64,000 nucleotides of DNA. Origin: Martinezella lusitana (GTDB lineage: Bacteria > Pseudomonadota > Alphaproteobacteria > Rhizobiales > Rhizobiaceae). Below, in pieces: positions 17,228 to 26,668 of the stretch (positions are counted from its first letter, which is position 1; every line of letters begins with the position of its first letter). The stretch spans positions 25,276 through 89,275 of the forward strand of contig NZ_FMAF01000026.1 of the NCBI RefSeq assembly GCF_900094565.1, in the 5' to 3' direction. A model generated the notes under the pieces. That model worked only from the letters and a program-made list of their open reading frames with translations. It had not been told where the DNA came from and made no database searches. Position numbers and translations under genes: made by a program.

Positions 17228-18529
17228 ATGATCCAATCGCTCCAGCTCGGCCCTTCAAAGCAAGCCGACGATCCGAAAGGAATGCGCCGCCTCAATCGGC
17301 TGCCAATTATTACCGCAACCGTCCTCATCGCGCTATTCTTCGGCGTGGTCGTGATCGGCCTATCGTGGCGAGGACTTCCCTTCAACTGGAGCTACGATAT
17401 CGACAGCAACTTGAATACACCGGCGACGAACTTCGGTGACCAGCTCAAGCGCGGCATCAGTGACGGCATCATCGGCGAGCCAGGTGAGCGCGAAGTGCTC
17501 CAGCCAACACCCACCGTCGAGCAGAAGGTGGAGAAGGGAGCACCTGTTATAGACCGCCGGCCTACGGAACGGCAAGAAAGAGGCCCGCAGCTCGAATCAG
17601 AGGAGGAATGGCGAGCCCGCCTAAAGCGGGAGCAGGATGAACAATATATCCGTGAAGCTCAGCGCCAGCGGATGGCTCACCTGCAGGCGCGGGCAACCGC
17701 TTTGGACTCGCCTTTGAAGGTGGATATTTCTGATGTCGAGAAGGCCGCTAAAAGTTCCACAGACGCCGGTCGTCAGACTGCGACGACGACAGCCAACAAT
17801 GCTTCTGATCTCTACACCGCCGCATCGAAATCCGGGCTGACGGCCCAGAACGTCGACCCGAATGCCCAAAGTTCGAAGGAGGATTTCTTCAATCAGGACA
17901 TCAAGGATCTTGGCTATTTGCCGAATAAGGTCGTGCCGCAGATGTCGCCGTATGAGCTGAAGCGCGGCTCGGTCATTCCAGCCACGTTGATCACAGGTCT
18001 CAACTCAGACCTTCCGGGCCGGATCATCGGGCAGATCAGCCAGAATGTCTATGATAGCGCCACCGGCTACCGGCTCCTGATCCCGCAGGGAGCCAAGTTG
18101 TTCGGCCGTTACGATTCCAAGGTTTCCTTTGGCCAGGACCGCGTGCTCGTCGTCTGGACCGATCTGATCTTCCCGAATGGCTCGACGCTGCAAATCGGCG
18201 GCATGGCTGGGACCGATGGGGCAGGTTATGGCGGGTTCAAGGATAAGGTCGATCGGCATCTCTGGCGCACGTGGAGTTCGGCAGCACTTGTCGCGATACT
18301 CGGAACCGGCATCGACATGTCGATGCCCGAAAGCACGACGCTTGCCACCCAGGACACGGCCTCCGATGCCGCCAGACGGAATTTTGCGGACACCTTCGGT
18401 CGCGTTGCCGAGCAGACGATCTCGAAAAACTTGAACGTTCAGCCGACAATCCAAATCCGGCCGGGATACGAGTTCAATGTCTTGGTCGATCAGGATATCG
18501 TCTTCCCCTCTACGTACAGCAGTCAGTGA
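17228..18529 (+). CDS. trbI: Conjugal transfer protein TrbI (VirB10-like)
   Basis: A 433-aa energy-sensing core component spanning both membranes. It has a cytoplasmic N-terminus, one transmembrane helix ('PIITATVLIALFFGVVVIGL'), and a charged periplasmic linker rich in Glu, Arg and Gln. The C-terminal VirB10/TrbI domain carries 'RGSVIPATLITGLNSDLPG', 'QGAKLFGRYDSKVSFGQDRV' and 'PGYEFNVLVDQDIVF'. It is the last gene of the trb operon. Confidence 0.94.
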   Translation: MIQSLQLGPSKQADDPKGMRRLNRLPIITATVLIALFFGVVVIGLSWRGLPFNWSYDIDSNLNTPATNFGDQLKRGISDGIIGEPGEREVLQPTPTVEQKVEKGAPVIDRRPTERQERGPQLESEEEWRARLKREQDEQYIREAQRQRMAHLQARATALDSPLKVDISDVEKAAKSSTDAGRQTATTTANNASDLYTAASKSGLTAQNVDPNAQSSKEDFFNQDIKDLGYLPNKVVPQMSPYELKRGSVIPATLITGLNSDLPGRIIGQISQNVYDSATGYRLLIPQGAKLFGRYDSKVSFGQDRVLVVWTDLIFPNGSTLQIGGMAGTDGAGYGGFKDKVDRHLWRTWSSAALVAILGTGIDMSMPESTTLATQDTASDAARRNFADTFGRVAEQTISKNLNVQPTIQIRPGYEFNVLVDQDIVFPSTYSSQ

Positions 18530-18687
18530 TACAGCATCAGAAGAGATCTTTGTTTAACTTCATCTCTTGGTCAGAAGGTTTGATTGCGAAATAGAGGTGA
18601 ATAGACGTTTGCGCGGGTGAGCGCAGATCTGTATCACTTCCGAAGGAGCGGGGGCGCCTTCACGTACAACAGAAAGGAGACAGGTCT

Positions 18688-19392
18688 GTGGATCCAGCCT
18701 TAAGCGCTCTCATTGACATGGTTGAAGCCTCATACGATGAACGGATGATCAAACGCGGGCTCAAAGGGTTCGTTCATTCGTGCGGATTTCAATTCTTTGC
18801 ATATCTGCAAACGGAAGGCCTTAGCGCCCGCGCGCTCAGTTCCTATCCCGAGAAATGGCAGAAAATTTACCTAAGCAACCAATATTCTCGGGTGGATCCG
18901 GTCGTTACGGAAGCCAAACGCCGGATGGAGATGTTTTCCTGGGCGATCGATGACTGGCCGTCTCGTGGGAGCTCTGAGTTCAATCGTTTTCGGGATGAAG
19001 CGGTAGAACATGGCATTCGCAGTGGGGTGACGGTTCCCGTTCAAGGCAGTTTCGGCTCGATCATTATGCTGACATTCGCGTCCTCGGGGCATAAAGCTGA
19101 TATTTCAAAATGTCAAAAGCAACTAAACCCGCTTCAGGCGGTGTTGGCAATTCACTATCGCCTGAAGATCATAGCTGCGTCGACGATCGTCGCACCCAGC
19201 CGGCTGCTTTCACCAAAGGAAGCGATGTGTCTTACGTGGGCGGCAAAGGGTAAAAAGGCTTGGGAGATTGCCATTTTAATGGGAATTACCCAACGAACAG
19301 TGCAACACCATTTCGATCGCGCACGCAAAAAGCTGAATGCCGCGACGATCCCTCAGCTCGTGGCAATCGCGAAGGACCGCGGTTTGGTTTAA
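18688..19392 (+). CDS. traR: Quorum-sensing transcriptional activator TraR
   Basis: A 234-aa LuxR-type regulator. The N-terminal autoinducer-binding domain has 'SSYPEKWQKIYLSNQYSRVD' (ligand-pocket Trp, Tyr and Asp pattern) and 'GIRSGVTVPVQGSFG'. The C-terminal HTH is 'LLSPKEAMCLTWAAKGKKAW' followed by 'GITQRTVQHHFDRARKKL'. TraR bound to the TraI product should activate traI-trb and the tra operons. It starts with GTG after a strong AAGGAG. Its stop is 3 bases from the converging traM end. Confidence 0.92.
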   Translation: MDPALSALIDMVEASYDERMIKRGLKGFVHSCGFQFFAYLQTEGLSARALSSYPEKWQKIYLSNQYSRVDPVVTEAKRRMEMFSWAIDDWPSRGSSEFNRFRDEAVEHGIRSGVTVPVQGSFGSIIMLTFASSGHKADISKCQKQLNPLQAVLAIHYRLKIIAASTIVAPSRLLSPKEAMCLTWAAKGKKAWEIAILMGITQRTVQHHFDRARKKLNAATIPQLVAIAKDRGLV

Positions 19393-19395
19393 CCA

Positions 19396-19710
19396 TCATT
19401 CGTTGTTTTCGGAGGGCACATCGGGAACATAACCAAGCGCATCGACGATTTCCGAGAGTTCTTCCTGCTGCGCTTCTGACTTCTTTTGACGATCGAGATA
19501 CTCATCTTGCAGGCTCTTGAGCACGTCCCTGGAAGTCGAGGCGTTGGCGGTTGCAAGAGTCCACGTTTCGTAGACAGCTTCATCCGCGGCTAGAAGTCGG
19601 CGGTGCTCGCGGATCGCAGAAATTGCTAACGCTTTCAAATCGGCTTCTCGCATCGCTTTATAACGAGACTCTCTTTTGCCGCTTGTCTCGAATGAGACCT
19701 CGTTGTCCAT
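19396..19710 (-). CDS. traM: TraR antiactivator TraM
   Basis: A 104-aa, charged, helical protein matching TraM of rhizobial plasmids ('ADLKALAISAIREHRRLLAA', 'SEIVDALGYVPDVPSENNE'). TraM binds TraR and blocks DNA binding, setting the cell-density threshold for conjugation. It converges on traR, the usual arrangement. Confidence 0.9.
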   Translation of the reverse strand: MDNEVSFETSGKRESRYKAMREADLKALAISAIREHRRLLAADEAVYETWTLATANASTSRDVLKSLQDEYLDRQKKSEAQQEELSEIVDALGYVPDVPSENNE

Positions 19711-19959
19711 CCGCTTCTCCTCTTACCTCGTTTGCGACCCGGCAAGGATCGAGACCTTCCGGTAGCGTATACGCTTTGCAGAATAGATCCCATCCTTCAG
19801 TAAGATGGGTGGCTACAAACTCGACAATTCATTGCTCGCAAGAAGAGGGCATCAGTGAACGCCTAATCACCCTGATTCGTATGAACATTCCATATCCGGA
19901 ATACGGCTGTAGAGAATACTCCGTGGAGAAATACTCTGCAAGCCGCTGCTCTCTCCAGC

Positions 19960-20196
19960 ATGGAGATTCGAGAGGTGTTTGCACGGAATCTGAAAGCCGC
20001 GCGTCAAGCCAAAGGCCTGTCGCAAGAAGAGCTCGCGTTTGAGGCAGGCATCGATCGAACTTATATCAGTTCTTTGGAGCGCAGTGTCTATAATGCAAGC
20101 ATCGACGTTGTCGATCGCCTGGCGACGGTCTTAGGTGTTGAGGCGTCTGAACTGCTGAAACGTCGGCCTGAGACAAAAATTGAGCCACTGAGATGA
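19960..20196 (+). CDS. Small XRE-family transcriptional regulator
   Basis: A 78-aa protein that is little more than one Cro/C1-type helix-turn-helix: 'NLKAARQAKGLSQEELAFEA' (about residues 10-29), 'GIDRTYISSLERSVYN' and 'DRLATVLGVEASELL'. It lies between traM (facing away) and the traH end (facing it), inside the conjugation regulatory block, so a role in tuning transfer is plausible but inferred. No toxin partner is adjacent. Confidence 0.85.
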   Translation: MEIREVFARNLKAARQAKGLSQEELAFEAGIDRTYISSLERSVYNASIDVVDRLATVLGVEASELLKRRPETKIEPLR

Positions 20197-20459
20197 CGGG
20201 TACAGGGCTGGGAACCGAAAACAAGGCAAACAAGGACGCAATGCTCAGCGCGTCCTCAACCCCGAATGTCCGACAGGCTCTGGAGGAATTGCTATGCGGC
20301 CATAAAAGGTCATGCCATCCGGCGAACGTTCCGCGGTACCCTTTTTCGCCTGTGGCGTTGGCACTTTGGAATTGCCCTTCAACTTTTCGACGAGGATGAT
20401 TATGCATGCCGGGGATGTTCCATCCGTCGCGCCGTTTCCGACGTAAGAAACTCGAGTGC

Positions 20460-21068
20460 TTATTTGCCTCCGATCCTCGAAAGATCGATCCGAATTCCGG
20501 CTTGGCCAATAACCTCATTCACCTTCGTCCGCATCTCGGGAGTGGTCGCGGTGGCTGGCGGTTCATCGACGGACCGCGCTTCGCTTTGCCGAGGCAATTC
20601 GATGGAGGCTCCTGGATCCTGCGCTTGAAACACACCGACGCCCTCGAACTCGCCGGCTTTCCACGCATAGAGCGCATCCTCGAAAATCTGGCGGAAGACG
20701 TCATCGCTCTTCGGATCGCCGTACCATTTGGCAACAATGCGCAGGACCTTGGCGAACATCGCCGTTCCCTTGCGCAGGTTCTGGCAAGCATCGACCAAAT
20801 CCGTTTTGAGATCGGCCAGGTCCTTGACGCCCACACCGGCTGGAAACTGCGTCAGACCGACACGAACGACAGCGTTGCCGGCATATTGGCGCACGATGTC
20901 CATCGCCTCGTCGGGTGATCTGGCCTTGGGCACCAGGATCAACCGCCCTCCCGAGCGCACGGTCACCGCAAGGGGATCGGCAGAGCCCGCCGCCGCGACG
21001 AACTGCTCGACGATCGCGGGTTTCAGTGAAGGGTCGGCGCAGTCTTTGATAAGGGCGGCGTCGAGCAT
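20460..21068 (-). CDS. traH: Conjugal transfer protein TraH
   Basis: A 202-aa protein of the rhizobial TraH family. It has no signal peptide or transmembrane helix. Conserved stretches include 'AVVRVGLTQFPAGVGV', 'FRQIFEDALYAWKAGEFEGV' and the terminal 'VIGQAGIRIDLSRIG'. The molecular role is not established. It is the last gene of the traA-traF-traB-traH operon, 15 bases after traB. Confidence 0.88.
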   Translation of the reverse strand: MLDAALIKDCADPSLKPAIVEQFVAAAGSADPLAVTVRSGGRLILVPKARSPDEAMDIVRQYAGNAVVRVGLTQFPAGVGVKDLADLKTDLVDACQNLRKGTAMFAKVLRIVAKWYGDPKSDDVFRQIFEDALYAWKAGEFEGVGVFQAQDPGASIELPRQSEARSVDEPPATATTPEMRTKVNEVIGQAGIRIDLSRIGGK

Positions 21069-21083
21069 GGGACCTCCTCGGCA

Positions 21084-22247
21084 TCAGGTGTTGAAAGAAA
21101 AAACGACTGGCCTGGAAAACAGCTTTGCCCAGGCGGCGGTGCTGGCGCGCTGGATGGCGACAATGGACGTGCCTTTGGTCCACCAGCCGTTGCCGACCGC
21201 AACGATCACGTCCGGACTGCCGAGCATCGATTGCAAGACCGGCCAGACGAGCAGTTGCTCGTAGCAGATCAGCACCGCCACCCGCCCGGAGCCGAGCGCG
21301 ACGACAGGATTTGCAAAGATGTGCGCTTGCGCTCCGGCGTTGCCGCCGAAGAGCGGCTGCCAGGGCTGCCACATCGAGCCCGGAACCGGCATCCGTTCCC
21401 GGTAGAGGATCCGACTGCTATCTGCGGAGATTGCAACCACCACATTGTCGTATCCGGCCGCGTTAACGACTGCCGCGCCCGCGAGAACGGTCGTGTCATG
21501 CCCTGATAGCGCGCGGATCCAAAGCCGTTCGACCGTCGGCGTCCAGAAGCCCAACGTACTTTCAGGAAGGATGACGGTTCGAACACCGTCGGTCCCTCGT
21601 TCAAGCACCGTTGCAATTAGATCACGGTGGCGGGCCATGCTGGTGTCCCGCCCGACCGACGCACCCAATTCGAGATCGACGCCCCGCCAGGCTTCCGGTA
21701 GCTTCGGGTCCGTCCACGAAGCGGCGGACCAAAGCCAGAAGCCTATAAGGCCCATGGCGACAGTTGGGCAGAGGCGGGAAACGAGGCCCGCCAAGCCGGC
21801 TGTCGTGACGGCCAGTCCCCACCATCCCCATCCCGGAAACAACACGCCTGCGGCCGTGATGGGATGCGCCCAGCCGGTAATGCCGAAAGGGGGAACCACC
21901 ATCAGTACGGCCGCCAGGACGTAGCGGCCCGGACGAAGGCCAACCTCCTTCGTCCACAGGAGCGCATGCGCCGCGACAAAGCTGGCCGAGGCAGCCAGCC
22001 ACAGCAGCAGGCCCGGCCAGATATCCGCAGCATAGAAGGTGGCCACGCCTTGCGGCAGGCCGCGCGACGCCGACAGGAAATATGCTGCGGAAACCAAGGT
22101 TGCCGTCTTTTTCGTTCTCGACAGCGACCAGAGGACGGGAAAGCCGAGCGCCACCGGCAACAACAGCACGTGGCCGCTCCATGCCACCGATCCGACGCCG
22201 ACCGAGGCGATGATAAGCAGCGTTGGCCAAACCCAGTCATGGCGCAT
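21084..22247 (-). CDS. traB: Conjugal transfer protein TraB (nitrilase-fold membrane protein)
   Basis: 387 aa. The N-terminal half has several transmembrane helices; the C-terminal half is a carbon-nitrogen-hydrolase-like domain ('TVILPESTLGFWTPTVERLW', 'RVAVLICYEQLLVWPVLQSM') resembling apolipoprotein N-acyltransferase. The Glu and Cys (CYEQ) of the nitrilase-type active site are visible. In Ti plasmids TraB is needed for efficient transfer. It overlaps the traF stop by 11 bases. Confidence 0.9.
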   Translation of the reverse strand: MRHDWVWPTLLIIASVGVGSVAWSGHVLLLPVALGFPVLWSLSRTKKTATLVSAAYFLSASRGLPQGVATFYAADIWPGLLLWLAASASFVAAHALLWTKEVGLRPGRYVLAAVLMVVPPFGITGWAHPITAAGVLFPGWGWWGLAVTTAGLAGLVSRLCPTVAMGLIGFWLWSAASWTDPKLPEAWRGVDLELGASVGRDTSMARHRDLIATVLERGTDGVRTVILPESTLGFWTPTVERLWIRALSGHDTTVLAGAAVVNAAGYDNVVVAISADSSRILYRERMPVPGSMWQPWQPLFGGNAGAQAHIFANPVVALGSGRVAVLICYEQLLVWPVLQSMLGSPDVIVAVGNGWWTKGTSIVAIQRASTAAWAKLFSRPVVFSFNT

Positions 22248-22803
22248 AGGTCAGCACCTCACGCGCCAGACCGAGAATGCCGGATGTCGGCACAGGCCCG
22301 AAATAACGGGAGTCGAACGAGCCGGCGAAGGCCGAATGCAGGAAGACCTCACCGCCCGGTACCACGCCGCCCGAAAACCGTGTCAGCGGCCGACCTTCTC
22401 CGTCTTTTTCGGCGACAGTGGAAGCACGAACCAGGCGCCCATCGACCGTCACCTCGTTGGCGATCTCGACGCGCTGGCCGGCGACCGCGACCACCGACTT
22501 GATGAGCGGCGCGAGATGACCGGGGCAAAGTCCGGAGCGGAGATAGCCGCGCGCCCTCGCTTCGTGCATGGCGGCTGTGTCCGGTGGGCAGATGAACACC
22601 AGGTCGTCCACACCAGGCGAACGGTCGAGCGGGACAATCTGCCAGAGGCCAAGTGGCTCGCTCGGCGTAAGATTGATGCGATAGCTGCCTAATAGACCGG
22701 CCAGTCCGATCACTGCGATGGCGGCAGCAGAAACCGATGAAGTGACGGCAGCTTGTTTTCGCTGCGCCATGGCTCGCTCGCGTGTTCGACCCGGACGCGT
22801 CAT
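22237..22803 (-). CDS. traF: Conjugal transfer signal-peptidase-like protein TraF
   Basis: A 188-aa membrane-anchored S26-type peptidase. One N-terminal helix is followed by 'RINLTPSEPLGLWQIVPL' (Ser motif), 'LIKSVVAVAGQRVEI' (Lys motif) and 'FDSRYFGPVPTSGILG'. By analogy with RP4 TraF it should mature the TrbC pilin. The start overlaps the traA stop; an alternative ATG is at 22770. Confidence 0.9.
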   Translation of the reverse strand: MTRPGRTRERAMAQRKQAAVTSSVSAAAIAVIGLAGLLGSYRINLTPSEPLGLWQIVPLDRSPGVDDLVFICPPDTAAMHEARARGYLRSGLCPGHLAPLIKSVVAVAGQRVEIANEVTVDGRLVRASTVAEKDGEGRPLTRFSGGVVPGGEVFLHSAFAGSFDSRYFGPVPTSGILGLAREVLTYAP

Positions 22804-25800
22804 TTGAGCGAGAGCCCCTGGCTCTTCGTTTGCCGCAGCGTCTCGGCCTGCTTCAACGCCTCGGTCGTGCGCTCATGCGCGGAAAGTTGCTGCACCGTTC
22901 GCATCGTGCTCCAGGCCGATTGCACTTCCGCCTTCTGCCCGGCAGACATGCTCGAGGTCACCGACTGGAAGGTCTGACCTGTCATGTCTTTGGCGGCGAG
23001 CGGTAGGAAGGTGCGTTCCCCGAAACGTTCCGATACGGCTCTCGCAAAACCTTCGAGTTCGGCTTTCACCATTTTGTCGGCGAGCGCGTTTTCGAGTCCT
23101 GCGGGAAGGTCGTTGCGATCGATGGCGTCACGGACGCGTTCGAGCGTCTGCTTTGCCGCCGGCGACAGCGCCGGGATGTCGAGAGAGATCTTCATGCGGA
23201 CGGCGCGCTCCTCGGCGTCATATTTGTGTTCCGCCTCCGTGCGCTGCCGCAGATAGCGTTCCAGGTTTCGGGCAAGCGCCGGCGCATTGGTGACGGCCCT
23301 CTCATGGGCCTGCTTGTCGGCGCGGCCGGCAAGGATCCCGGTCTTGCCTTTCAGCGCACCAAAGGTCTCCGGCTCGGAACCGATCTTGGTGATCGTCGAT
23401 TTCGCCGCCGCTTCGTTTCTCAGCATCGCATCGACGTTGACAGCCTTGAACGCGTCTTCCGGCTGAGCGTAGACGAGATGGAAGCGCGCTGAGACTTCCT
23501 CCCATTGCTTCTTCAAGCCGGCGTCCGCTGCAAGCAGGTCCTCGACGACCTGTTCCAGCGATTTTGGGAACGTGGTGATGCCCGATACCATGGGTTTTGC
23601 CTCCTGCATGCTGTGCGATTGACTGGTCTTGGCCGCGCCGGCGGACAGACCAAGCCTGCGGGCGATTGCCGCCAGACGAGCGCCAAGCGCGGCGAGCTTC
23701 GACTTTTGCCGGACGGTCCATTCGATCCGGTCGCGAACGACAGTGCGTGCGACGTTAACGAGGTGAAGGCCACGGGCGTCGGCGAAGCGAAGGGCTTGGG
23801 CGTAGAAGCGGCCACTCGCATAATCGAGCGTCGTTTCCTTGGCTTGTCTGCGCGACAGGATCGGGATCAGGCCGCCTGCCTTGGCGAAAGATCGGCGGCC
23901 GTGGTAGAGACCGAAGTCCTCTCGGTGACGGGTCATGGCCACGTAAGTGAGATGGCGGTCGAGAGAGAGGGAAGCCAGCACCTTCACCCTATCGACGGTG
24001 GCACCCTGGCTCTTATGGATCGTGGTGGCATAGCCGTGATCGAGATTGGCGTAGAAGCGTTGTTCGACCGTGACCTGGCGGCGGTGTTCGCCGTCTCCGA
24101 CTTCCGCGACAATACGCCCGGGCGTCGCGTCCACGACCTTCGCCAGCATACCGTTCTTGACGCCGAGCGAGCCCTCGTTCTTCAGGAACACGATCTGGTC
24201 GCCGGCCGCGAATTTTCGGTGCCCGTCTTCGGTCCGGAAGGCGAAACCGTCGGCGACGAGACCGCGTTCGACGAGCTTTGCGCGAGCCATGCCGTTGAGC
24301 ATGCGCACGTCTCTTCGCAAGTGCGCAAGAATGAGGCTCGACCTTTGCGGATCGTAGTCGCGGTTCCAATCGGCAATCAGCGCCTGCACGGCATCGGCCT
24401 TGAGATCGGCTCCGCTGACGCGGCCCTGGGCGCGATAGGCTTCGACGGCTCTGCCGATATTGCCGCGGGCCAGATCGAGCGACGCCTCGCGCATCCACTG
24501 TTCACGCTGGCGGTAGATGTTTTCGAGTTCGCCATAGCCGATGCGGTCGGCAATGGCGCGGAAGGCAGCGCCGGCTTCGATCGGCTGGAGCTGTTCCGGA
24601 TCTCCGACAAGCACGAGTTTGGCGCCGGCCTTGGTCGCCGCTTCGACAAACAGCGCCATCTGCCGCGACGACACCATGCCCGCTTCGTCGAGAACGAATA
24701 CGGTTTTGTCGTCCAGCTGATTGCGGCCTTGGTTCCAGCGCAGTTCCCATGATGACAGCGTGCGGGAGAGAATGCCGGCTTCCTTCTCCAGGCCCTCGGC
24801 GGCCTTGCCCGCAAGCGCCCCGCCGACGACGCGATAACCGGCCGCTTCCCAGGCTTCGCGCGCCGCCTTCATCATCGTCGTCTTGCCGGCGCCTGCACGT
24901 CCGATCACCGCAGCGATGCGCTCGCCGCCGGTAACATGTGCGATCGCCGTCTTCTGCTCGTCCGCCAGGCGCAGGTGGCGGGCGAAGGTGGCTTCGCGCA
25001 CAGCGTCCGCAACGCCGTGAGAAGAGCGTTGAGCCAGCCAGATCGCCCGGTTGGCCATCTCTGCTTCCAGCCGGACGAGGTCCCGCGTCGTGTATTTCGT
25101 CGGCACGCGTAGGCCGCCTGAAAACTCGATCCGCTCGCGTTCGAGCCGGAGCGTTTCGGGGCTCTGCAGGATCCTTGCCATCAGACTTTGGAAGAGGCCA
25201 GCGTCGTCTATGTAGCGGTGGAGGATCTTGGCAACGTCGCGTTCGTCGAAGACGCTCTTCTCCCGCGTGATCAGGTCGAGCACGAGCTCGGGACGGCGCT
25301 GAATGCGGCGGGCGTTTTCGGCCCGGCGCTCCTCCTGCAGCTCCAACCGCTCCAGCGAAGGGGCCCGCTCGGCTTCCGCCGACTTGCGCTCGATCGCCTT
25401 GGCGCCGACACCGAGGTGGATGGTTGGCGTCAGATTGATCCCCTGCTTCTCGAAGGAATGGCCGTCGACGCGGAGATCGAGGCCGGCGCGCGCCAGGTGC
25501 CGGTTCTGACAGGCGAACCAGCCGTCACGAAAGGCATTGAAATCGTCGAGGCTGCCGGCCCAGAGCTCGTAGACGATCTTGCCGGCATCGTTGCGCACTG
25601 GCTTGCCGCCAGGGCCGGTCACTGCAACCTTCTTGGCGCCGAACCCGTCTTCGGTCAGCGGCCGGAGCGTCGTCATCAGGTGCACATGCGGATTGCCGGG
25701 TGCATCGTGATAGACCCAGTCGGCGATCATGCCCTTCGACGTGATGTGACGCTCGATAAAATCCCGCACCAGTTCGATGTTCTGCTCGCTTGAGAGCTCC

Positions 25801-26111
25801 ATCGGCAGCGCAACGGTCACATCCTTTGCAAGCTGGGCATCGACGCGTTTCTCGAAGATTTCGACACTGTTCCAGAACGCTTCCGACGCGCCGGAGACGG
25901 ATCGGTCGGCAATCATCGTCCGCAGCCATGACGGCGCATCGGCAGGGATGACGAACTCCTCGTGCAGCAAGCCCTGCTTGCGGGTGTAGTCGATCGTGCG
26001 GGCCTCCCGCTCGTACTCCATCTTGGCGCAATGCCGATAGGCCGCCGACAGCACAGCGCTGCGGCCGGAGCCGCGGGCGACGATGCTGACGGAGAAATGA
26101 GGAACGGCCAC
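22800..26111 (-). CDS. traA: Relaxase-helicase TraA (MobQ type)
   Basis: An 1103-aa bifunctional DNA-transfer enzyme. Residues 1-230 form a MobA/MobL-type relaxase with early 'HFSVSIVARGSGRSAVLSAA' (catalytic Tyr expected near Tyr25) and the metal-binding HUH motif 'NPHVHLMTTLRP' (His142, His144). Residues from about 380 to 740 form a TraI/RecD-like helicase with Walker A 'GRAGAGKTT' (404-412), 'VFVLDEAGMVSSRQM' and the C-terminal motif 'DHGYATTIHKSQGATVDRV'. The tail is charged. TraA should nick oriT, which lies about 80-110 bases upstream of its start, and unwind the transferred strand. Confidence 0.95.
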   Translation of the reverse strand: MAVPHFSVSIVARGSGRSAVLSAAYRHCAKMEYEREARTIDYTRKQGLLHEEFVIPADAPSWLRTMIADRSVSGASEAFWNSVEIFEKRVDAQLAKDVTVALPMELSSEQNIELVRDFIERHITSKGMIADWVYHDAPGNPHVHLMTTLRPLTEDGFGAKKVAVTGPGGKPVRNDAGKIVYELWAGSLDDFNAFRDGWFACQNRHLARAGLDLRVDGHSFEKQGINLTPTIHLGVGAKAIERKSAEAERAPSLERLELQEERRAENARRIQRRPELVLDLITREKSVFDERDVAKILHRYIDDAGLFQSLMARILQSPETLRLERERIEFSGGLRVPTKYTTRDLVRLEAEMANRAIWLAQRSSHGVADAVREATFARHLRLADEQKTAIAHVTGGERIAAVIGRAGAGKTTMMKAAREAWEAAGYRVVGGALAGKAAEGLEKEAGILSRTLSSWELRWNQGRNQLDDKTVFVLDEAGMVSSRQMALFVEAATKAGAKLVLVGDPEQLQPIEAGAAFRAIADRIGYGELENIYRQREQWMREASLDLARGNIGRAVEAYRAQGRVSGADLKADAVQALIADWNRDYDPQRSSLILAHLRRDVRMLNGMARAKLVERGLVADGFAFRTEDGHRKFAAGDQIVFLKNEGSLGVKNGMLAKVVDATPGRIVAEVGDGEHRRQVTVEQRFYANLDHGYATTIHKSQGATVDRVKVLASLSLDRHLTYVAMTRHREDFGLYHGRRSFAKAGGLIPILSRRQAKETTLDYASGRFYAQALRFADARGLHLVNVARTVVRDRIEWTVRQKSKLAALGARLAAIARRLGLSAGAAKTSQSHSMQEAKPMVSGITTFPKSLEQVVEDLLAADAGLKKQWEEVSARFHLVYAQPEDAFKAVNVDAMLRNEAAAKSTITKIGSEPETFGALKGKTGILAGRADKQAHERAVTNAPALARNLERYLRQRTEAEHKYDAEERAVRMKISLDIPALSPAAKQTLERVRDAIDRNDLPAGLENALADKMVKAELEGFARAVSERFGERTFLPLAAKDMTGQTFQSVTSSMSAGQKAEVQSAWSTMRTVQQLSAHERTTEALKQAETLRQTKSQGLSLK

Positions 26112-26190
26112 GGCGGAATTCTCTCCCGATTCCGAGCAAAATCAACATGTTCGCCAGCGAGATCGGCTCCGCCAGGCGCTCTCAAAAGAA

Positions 26191-26222
26191 CGTCGCGCCA
26201 GCGACGTATAATTGCGCCCTTC
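26191..26222 (+). other. oriT: Origin of transfer oriT (RSF1010/Ti type)
   Basis: A hairpin CGTCGC-GCCA-GCGACG (26191-26206) is followed by TATAATTGCGCCCTTC. This matches the nick-region core (TGCG/CCCT) of RSF1010-type and Ti-plasmid origins. By that precedent the plus strand is cut between 26216 and 26217, so DNA to the right (traC onward) enters the recipient first. It lies between traA and traC, the usual position. Confidence 0.85.
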
Positions 26223-26278
26223 GGATGCCGCTCTTGTCGAGCGGCCGGGATCATCCACGAAAGCATCGCCCTTGGCGA

Positions 26279-26291
26279 TTGTAGGATTCAC
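26279..26291 (+). promoter_or_regulatory. TTGTAGGATTCAC motif between traA and traC, candidate TraR site
   Basis: TTGTAGGATTCAC shares 11 consecutive bases (TTGTAGGATTC) with the palindrome upstream of traI (8485-8495). In Ti plasmids one tra box in this gap drives both divergent tra operons. Here the dyad is weaker (TTGTAG opposite an imperfect half). Confidence 0.45.
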
Positions 26292-26367
26292 AGTAGTGCG
26301 TTCCGCACCGACATCCGGAAGATGGGGTCCGAAAGACAAGCTTTCGCACCCAAGGAGACATCCGGAC

Positions 26368-26664
26368 ATGAAGAAACCATCCTCGAAAATCCGCGACGAA
26401 ATCGCCAGGCTCCAGGAGCAATTGAAGCTCGCCGAGACCCGGGAGGCCGAGCGCATCGGCCGGATCGCGCTTAAAGCCGGGCTCGGTGAGATCGAGATCG
26501 ACGAGGGTGAACTGCAGGCAGCATTCGAGGATCTGGCGAAACGCTTTCGCGGAGGCAAGGTCCGTTCGACCGGAGGGAAGGGGGCAAGCGGCGCAGGCGA
26601 GGGCAGCGCGCCCGCCGCGCAGAACCCGCCTGGTACGGCTGAGGGCAGGACTGGCGAGGCTTGA
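26368..26664 (+). CDS. traC: Conjugal transfer accessory protein TraC
   Basis: A 98-aa relaxosome accessory protein. It has an N-terminal basic helical part ('SSKIRDEIARLQEQLKLAET'), 'RIGRIALKAGLGEIEIDE' and a Gly/Ala-rich tail. The ATG at 26368, after AAGGAGA, is chosen over the longer open frame. First gene of traCDG, 145 bases right of oriT; its stop lies 4 bases before traD. Confidence 0.9.
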   Translation: MKKPSSKIRDEIARLQEQLKLAETREAERIGRIALKAGLGEIEIDEGELQAAFEDLAKRFRGGKVRSTGGKGASGAGEGSAPAAQNPPGTAEGRTGEA

Positions 26665-26668
26665 GCGG

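Noticed and set aside
21864..22502. Long plus-strand frame across traB/traF
   Set aside because: Antisense shadow of well-supported tra genes.
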